The position numbers were made by a program, and so were the translations under genes. From contig BLAL01000011.1 in NCBI GenBank assembly GCA_015698045.1, positions 1,676,501 through 1,740,500 of the forward strand: a DNA stretch of 64,000 nt, written 5' to 3'. Positions 58,977-64,000 of this stretch are shown in pieces (positions within the stretch are counted from its first letter, which is position 1; the number at the start of each line of letters is the position of its first letter). The notes under the pieces were generated by a model. That model was not told the DNA's origin. It saw only the letters and a program-made list of their open reading frames with translations, and did not search any database. The stretch is from Rhizophagus clarus. Its lineage: Eukaryota; Glomeromycota; Glomeromycetes; Glomerales; Glomeraceae.

Positions 58977-61900
58977 CTAGATATGTGAGACACACATTCG
59001 TTTAGATATTTCTCCAGGAGCTTGGCTCTCATAGCTCTTTTTTCGGCCTCTTCATGAGGGATACCATCTTTAACCATATTCTTATAAATCATAATACACC
59101 AATGCCCATATGGTAAAGTAGTTATCCCATCTGATAATATTCAGTGCTTAGTATCTATGGGACAGAGAGCCTTCTTTTCAGACTTGACCAAAGATATAAT
59201 ATGATCTTTTGATCAGAATCCTATATTCTTGGCATAGAATACCTTTTTCTGGAATAGACAATCCTGATATACTTGAGTTAATGGAGATTTACTTTCGGGA
59301 TATGTGTTCTCTGCCATTTCATTCATACCCTTCTTGCTGACCCCTTTATGCTTTGACTTTGTGGTTTTATCAGCCAAGACGTAGTGGTATGATTTTGCCC
59401 AGATGTGAAATGACTCAGTAATCACATTTCCTGGAGTCTCATCTTTGAAAAGCCCAATAGTTTTCGGATCATTAAGATCAAAGATGTCTGGTTGCTCTGC
59501 CATATCTTTATAGTTATCTTCAGTCTCAACCATAAATATAAAGGAATCAGTATCCATATATCCAAGTCTAGCCTTATCCCCATATTTTTCCTTTACATAG
59601 TTATATCAAAAGCGGTACATTAGGAGCTTGCTGAGTCCCAAAACGGATGCTTCAACTATGATAGGCTTGTTGAGAACTACACTTGCCTTTCCCATATGTG
59701 CGCCTACTAGTGTATCTCCAAGCGGTCTGCCATACTTGAAATTTGGACTACGTATTTTCTTGAGAAACTTCTTCTCATCTGACTCATTATTACAGGCCAT
59801 GATCTTAACATCCTGGTACTTTTGGACATTTTCCATAGTCTTGCCATATACTGAATTATTCATGAGCTTGAAGAAGTCTTTTTCGAAAGCATTCTTGGCT
59901 TTCTGGCGCAACTTTGTATTCTTAGCAATATATAGGGCCAACCAATTCGTCTGGTCGAATAACAAGATTTCTGTGACCTCATCTACAACCATGCCTAACT
60001 TTATATAATACTGAAGCTCTTGATAATGAATGACATAATTTTTTCGTGGGCCAAGATGAGGGACTAGTTTTTCTGTTGCATAGAATCGCCCACCATCCAT
60101 ATCATTCACAAGCTTGGCATTGTATGGGCATAGCATATTCTTTTTTACTGCGACATTTTCTACAGCTGGTAGTAAGTCCCTCAAATAGTTGTGAGTTTTT
60201 AGGGGGAAATGAGAATTAATTATTAGGAAGAATCCACGTTGTGCATCTGCCCTAGTCTTAAGAATCATTTTAAGATATTTCTTTTGCATTTTGGGATTAT
60301 TCTTTAGATATTCCCGACAAGCAACCCACTTATAATTTCCAACTGGGAGGAACTGACTCATTGCCCATCCATAAAGATTATTTGCATCGACATATGAGAT
60401 CCATGTTGTGGGTTGGGATGGGTCGAATTCCTCTCCAATGTTAGGATTATTTGCTTTAAAATGTCTATGTACTGCCATAGCAATACCACCCCGCTTGGCC
60501 TTTTCAATGAAGTCATGCATGGCCATTTCTGTGAATAGTTTGATCTTAATCTTGGTCATCTTAAGCATGGCATCCCAGGATAGAGAAGGTGCGGATACAT
60601 AATTGCTGGGATCAAGACCATAATGATGCATGGATGTCTTTCGAAATGTTGTCCAGACATCTGCTAGACTAAGCACGTCTATCTTGAGATAGAGATCATT
60701 ATATTCTCCCAAGTTTTTGCATCCGAATTCCTTCCATACCTTCTGGACATATTCATAATCCTCTTGAGAAATCTCACCTCCAAAGACACTATGAAATTCT
60801 TGAATTGGAGGTAGTTCTGTTTCCTTGAATCGGTCATGAGAAGTAATATACTCATAAGGAAAGACTCCTTTACGATATACTAGGGAAATCTGTTCGGTTG
60901 TATAGCCTTGTTTCTTGAAATACTCGGTTGTAATTGGGTGGTCATCTCCCAAATTTTTTGTAAGATTGGCCAAGCTACTATTCATGAACTGCATACTATC
61001 AATATACTTAAGCTGACCTACCTTTATTGACTTGTATCGTTCAAAGGTTTCAGCAATGACTGAGATTTGAAGAGAATTAGCTGAGCATCCAATAGATTCA
61101 CAAACCAAGTGAGAATCATATCCCCGGAAGTTGTGAAAGATAACTGGGATTGGTGTCTTCCATGGCTCAATCTGAAGTTTAAGATTACATGAATTGTGGG
61201 ATGCCCCTCGGAACTCACCTGTGATATGATAGTGATCCCAGACCTTTTTATCCCTAGCTTCTTCTTTAGATAAATCAGCTTGGGCTTTACTTAAAGCAGA
61301 TTTTAGGGATTTATAGTCTTCGGGATTCTTAACAGCTTTTAGCAACTCTGTATAGAGATTTTTGAGATCCTTTTCTAATACGTTATTCTTTTCCATTTCT
61401 AAGATTCTCTTGGATATATCTCTAGATGAAGCCATCTTATTATATGATATAGGATCCTGAACAATTTCTGTAAGCTTGGCAGTAAGATTTGCAATCTTTC
61501 TTTCTAACATATGGGGTCTTTGCAATAGAAAGGTACGAAACTCAAAAAAAATTTTAAATTTACTTTATATGCTAATTATGTTTTTTATACTAAAATAAGT
61601 GTAAATTTAATATTAATTAAATTTTTATTTTTTTTTGAGTTTCGTACCTTTCTATTGCAAAGACCCCATATTAATCACATCTGTATCTATACTGAACTTG
61701 TCTATTCTTTGATAGTCATCTGTAATAATACGCTCATGCTTAACAGCTAAGACCCTATTTATTTCTATCAATTCTTGATCGATCCTTCAGACGAATTCTT
61801 CTGTGGCATTTTCTCCACGATATAAGAATGGGCCCATGTTTCTCCAGTATCAATCCAGTGGACTGAATAGCTAAAACTATTAGCTTCTTTCTCTGCTAAC

Positions 61901-63755
61901 TTTCACATATTTCCACCATAATGTGTGTCACACCTCTTTTTTAATAACTCGAAATCTGCTATAATGACACATGGGGCATTGATCTGACGTCCATAGTTTC
62001 TGAACTCTTCAAAGTCATTAATATCTTTTACAGGCATTGTGACTCTTTGTGGGGCTTCACCCAGTCCAAAACACCATTCCTGATGATGGTCTAGGGATTT
62101 TTCAGAAGAAAAACTTTGGAAGCATCGGTTGCAAAGATGCTTTTTATCTTTGTGAGCATTATCCTTATATACTAACCCATCTGGGTTTTTAATCCAAAGA
62201 AAGTGATTCTTTTGCCCATATTTTCCTTCTTTGGATTTTGTAATATCTGTAAGGGCCATAAGATGAATAATATGTGGTCTGTTATAGTTCTTACTATAAA
62301 TAACAGGTTTGGGGGTAACTGTTTCCTCCTTCCAATTCCAGACATTTATGGAAATATCAGGATTCATCTCCTCGATTTTATTAAAGATATGAGGGGAAAC
62401 TGGTGTTGGCATGGGGATACCATCCAACTTTACCCGCTCTAAATATGGTTTAAGATTCTTTGCCCTAAATATACGACGACCTAAGTGGTCTGTATGTCCA
62501 TCCTAATATGCAAAATATGCACCTAATGCCCCTTGAAGACATTTCTCAGATGGTTTATTTGTTTCTGGATCTATAAGACCTTGATTGTCTGGATTGATGG
62601 TACACTTTTTGTTAGCAAGCTTTGGGGGAGTAGGATTATAAAACCCTCCAAGGGCTCTACGAAGTGTATATGTCTCAATAGATATTTCAAGAATTAGTTC
62701 AAGAATATAACGAGATCCTTTCTTTAATGTTCCCTCAATTTGCACATCTATTTCCCCAATAGTTTTGATTATGTGCTCCTCTATATCCTCTTTTAAAAGA
62801 ATTGGTCGCATATTTCCTCTATGATATTTCTCTACTTCTGTTGGTTCGCTTGTATCATCTGGCTTTCTTTTAGCAATTGAATATCGGCACAATGCTACTA
62901 TGGCTGATTTTATTTGATCTTTTTATGAAGCTCTGTTTGAAGAACTTCCTTTATTTTTGAACGAATTAATCCTATAAGTTGAGGCATGTATGGTAATTTT
63001 TTATATTCTTCTGGCTTAGCTATTGGTTGAATAAATGCATATGTTGGATTGTTATTTGGATGGGGGATTTTGCCCACCCATTTGCTCATTAATGAACGAT
63101 TTCTATGCGGTCTTTCTGGATCCCTTCCAACTGGACATTCTTTAAAGATAATATCCTTCTGAGTAGGTTCCTTTTGGATTGCGTCTTGCTCTTGAGCGTC
63201 TTGTTGCTCAACCTCTCTAGGTCCCACCTCTTGAGGAATATTTTTCTCGAAAGCCTCATCATCAACTTGTAATAGATCATGATATAAACGCTGACATTCT
63301 TTTAAGTTTAGTGGTAAATCAAGTTTTTCGCCAGTAACTTCGAACCATCTTCGGCGCAATCTGGCACCCCATGTTTTCATATGCTCTCTAGGTTTTCTTG
63401 CATGTCTATCAATAAACTTACCTTGAGTGACCTCGCTAGGTCCTGCCTGCTCTTTTCTATTTGTTTAGGTTGATTGGCTGGAACCTGTTTTGAGATCATT
63501 CTCTTGATTTTTGTCTTGCGGAATTGAAGTTTGAATAGGCTCAGGTTTCTCCCTTCTTCGATCATTTCCTCGGGTATAGACTACTGGAGTGGGTGTTAGT
63601 GATAGAGGTCTGGATACACTCCTTTGAGTATTATCTTTTGGTGGCTGATTGCATTGATTTTTATTACTTTGATAATGCTGACGAAGTTTAGCTGGTCTTG
63701 TAAATTTATATCCACAGCAAACACATGTAATATCTTTTTTATCTGATCTAGGCAT
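58977..63755 (-). pseudogene. Protein-primed family-B DNA polymerase (Polinton-type PolB), broken
   Basis: Would be about 1,540 codons from ATG 63755 to TAG 58977. N-terminus: a C2H2-like finger (CVCCGYKFTRPAKLRQHY), linker, MKTWGARLRRRWFEVTGEK, a second finger (LCNRCFQSFSSEKSLDHH, then C) near 62110, ExoI (IIADFE, about 61960), VWDHYHITGEFRG, ExoII (FHNFRGYDSHL), ExoIII (YLKIDVLSLADVW), palm A (SYVDANNLYGWAMSQ, about 60380), motif B (FKLMNNSVYGKTMENV) and motif C (YMDTDSF, about 59555), then a thumb-like tail ending NECVSHI. Breaks: TAG at 62503, TGA at 61903, 61787, 59606 and 59213, another near 59150, one-base frame changes near 61835 and 62905, and a nested 157-bp element at 61512. It would replicate the element by protein priming. 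Flanking genes are on both strands. Confidence 0.9.
61512..61668. mobile_element. Hairpin miniature element nested in the polymerase gene, 157 bp
   Basis: Inverted arms TGGGGTCTTTGCAATAGAAA and beyond pair exactly for about 40 bases with the right end (reading inward to TTTTTTTTGAGTTTCGTACC). The loop itself is largely inverted too (AAATTTACTT against AAGTGTAAATTT). TA flanks both sides (61510-61511 and 61669-61670). Element plus one TA is 159 bases, so the polymerase frame reads in phase on both sides. Superfamily uncertain; TA duplication suggests a mariner-related source. Confidence 0.85.
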
Positions 63756-63881
63756 GTTATCAATAAATCTCACCTGTTATATATCGTGTAAACTTTTTCT
63801 CAATTTAAAATATTTAATCCTATGACCTCTAATGTTTAATTACCTTTTTTTTATATTTTCGAATTTATGAAAAAATAGGGG

Positions 63882-64000
63882 GCTATGTTGCGCCTACCAT
63901 GCAGAGTATGTGGTAGACCTACAAAGATAAATAAACCTCCAGGGATTGATAATGACTTATGTAGCTATTGTAATAAGAGCAATTATCAGATTCGTTATGT
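63882..64000 (-). repeat. Right terminal inverted repeat (inner part, cut by window end)
   Basis: Exact inverse of 52761-52879. It also carries the C-terminal codons of the Cys-rich ORF seen at the left end (start-like ATG at 63886, then LRLPCRVCGRPTKI), open to the window edge. Confidence 0.95.

Larger units (their letters stand above)
52761..64000. mobile_element. Maverick/Polinton-like element with PolB, integrase and Gag-retropepsin genes (right end beyond window)
   Basis: The segment 52761-52879 is an exact reverse complement of 63882-64000, the last bases of the window, so the inverted repeats enclose at least 11.2 kb; the true ends lie further out on both sides. Order inside: Cys-rich ORF (minus, overlapping the repeat), 127-aa ORF (plus), integrase (minus), Gag-like plus zinc knuckle, retropepsin-like protease and C2H2 tail (plus), degenerate small genes (minus), and a family-B DNA polymerase (minus). 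PolB with a retroviral-type integrase and long inverted repeats defines Maverick/Polinton elements. The usual jelly-roll capsid, adenain protease and packaging ATPase were not seen. The copy is inactivated. Confidence 0.8.

Noticed and set aside
59628..60602. Plus-strand ORFs over the polymerase
   Set aside because: Antisense shadows of PolB; the minus frame has all polymerase motifs.
53453..63755. TGA read as tryptophan in the large element
   Set aside because: TGG is used for Trp throughout the same genes, and other stops (TAG, TAA, and TGA at Arg positions) occur, so simple decay explains it better.

Overview
The window looks like nuclear DNA of an early-diverging fungus, most likely an arbuscular-mycorrhizal one (Glomeromycotina, Rhizophagus-like). 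It is very AT-rich, has short AT-rich spliceosomal introns of about 55-100 bases, and carries five conserved fungal or eukaryotic genes separated by long stretches of transposable elements. The lineage is inferred from family resemblance and gene style. No database was searched.

Layout. 0.4-3.9 kb: tRNA m7G methyltransferase (Trm8-like, minus), a small unknown ORF, and dynamitin (DCTN2, plus). 3.9-14 kb: AT-rich DNA holding two hAT-type miniature elements, a terminal-inverted-repeat element near 7.4-8.0 kb and a 2.4-kb CACTA-like element whose interior is a tandem array of microexon-like units. 14.2-17.0 kb: a decayed Tnp2/CACTA-type transposase. 18.6-26.6 kb: a degenerate multi-exon host gene whose last exon is split by a 5.9-kb CACTA-like element made mostly of satellite arrays. 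26.6-35 kb: AT-rich desert with a 5'-truncated LINE-like insertion. 35.2-42.0 kb: gene island with PEX5 (minus), EME1 (plus, divergent from PEX5) and a dehydrodolichyl diphosphate synthase (plus). 42.3-52 kb: two more ORF1-only LINE-like insertions (one split by a hAT miniature element), a pogo-like miniature element and a hAT transposase pseudogene. 52.7-64 kb: a large element bounded by inverted repeats, running off the window edge.

The 52.7-64 kb element is the most interesting part. It has a 119-base exact inverted repeat at its two ends inside the window, a protein-primed family-B DNA polymerase, a retroviral-type integrase, and a plus-strand Gag-like gene with zinc knuckle followed by a retropepsin-like protease and a C2H2 finger. 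No reverse transcriptase, LTR, jelly-roll capsid or adenain-type protease was recognised. It resembles a Maverick/Polinton in which the capsid and protease module is of retrotransposon type. This copy is decayed, with nonsense codons, frame changes and one nested miniature element.

The host genes do ordinary jobs: tRNA modification, the dynein-dynactin motor, peroxisomal import, DNA junction cleavage and dolichol synthesis. They share no pathway. Three transposon insertions fall inside coding frames, and in each the flanking frame is continuous once the element and one target-site copy are set aside.
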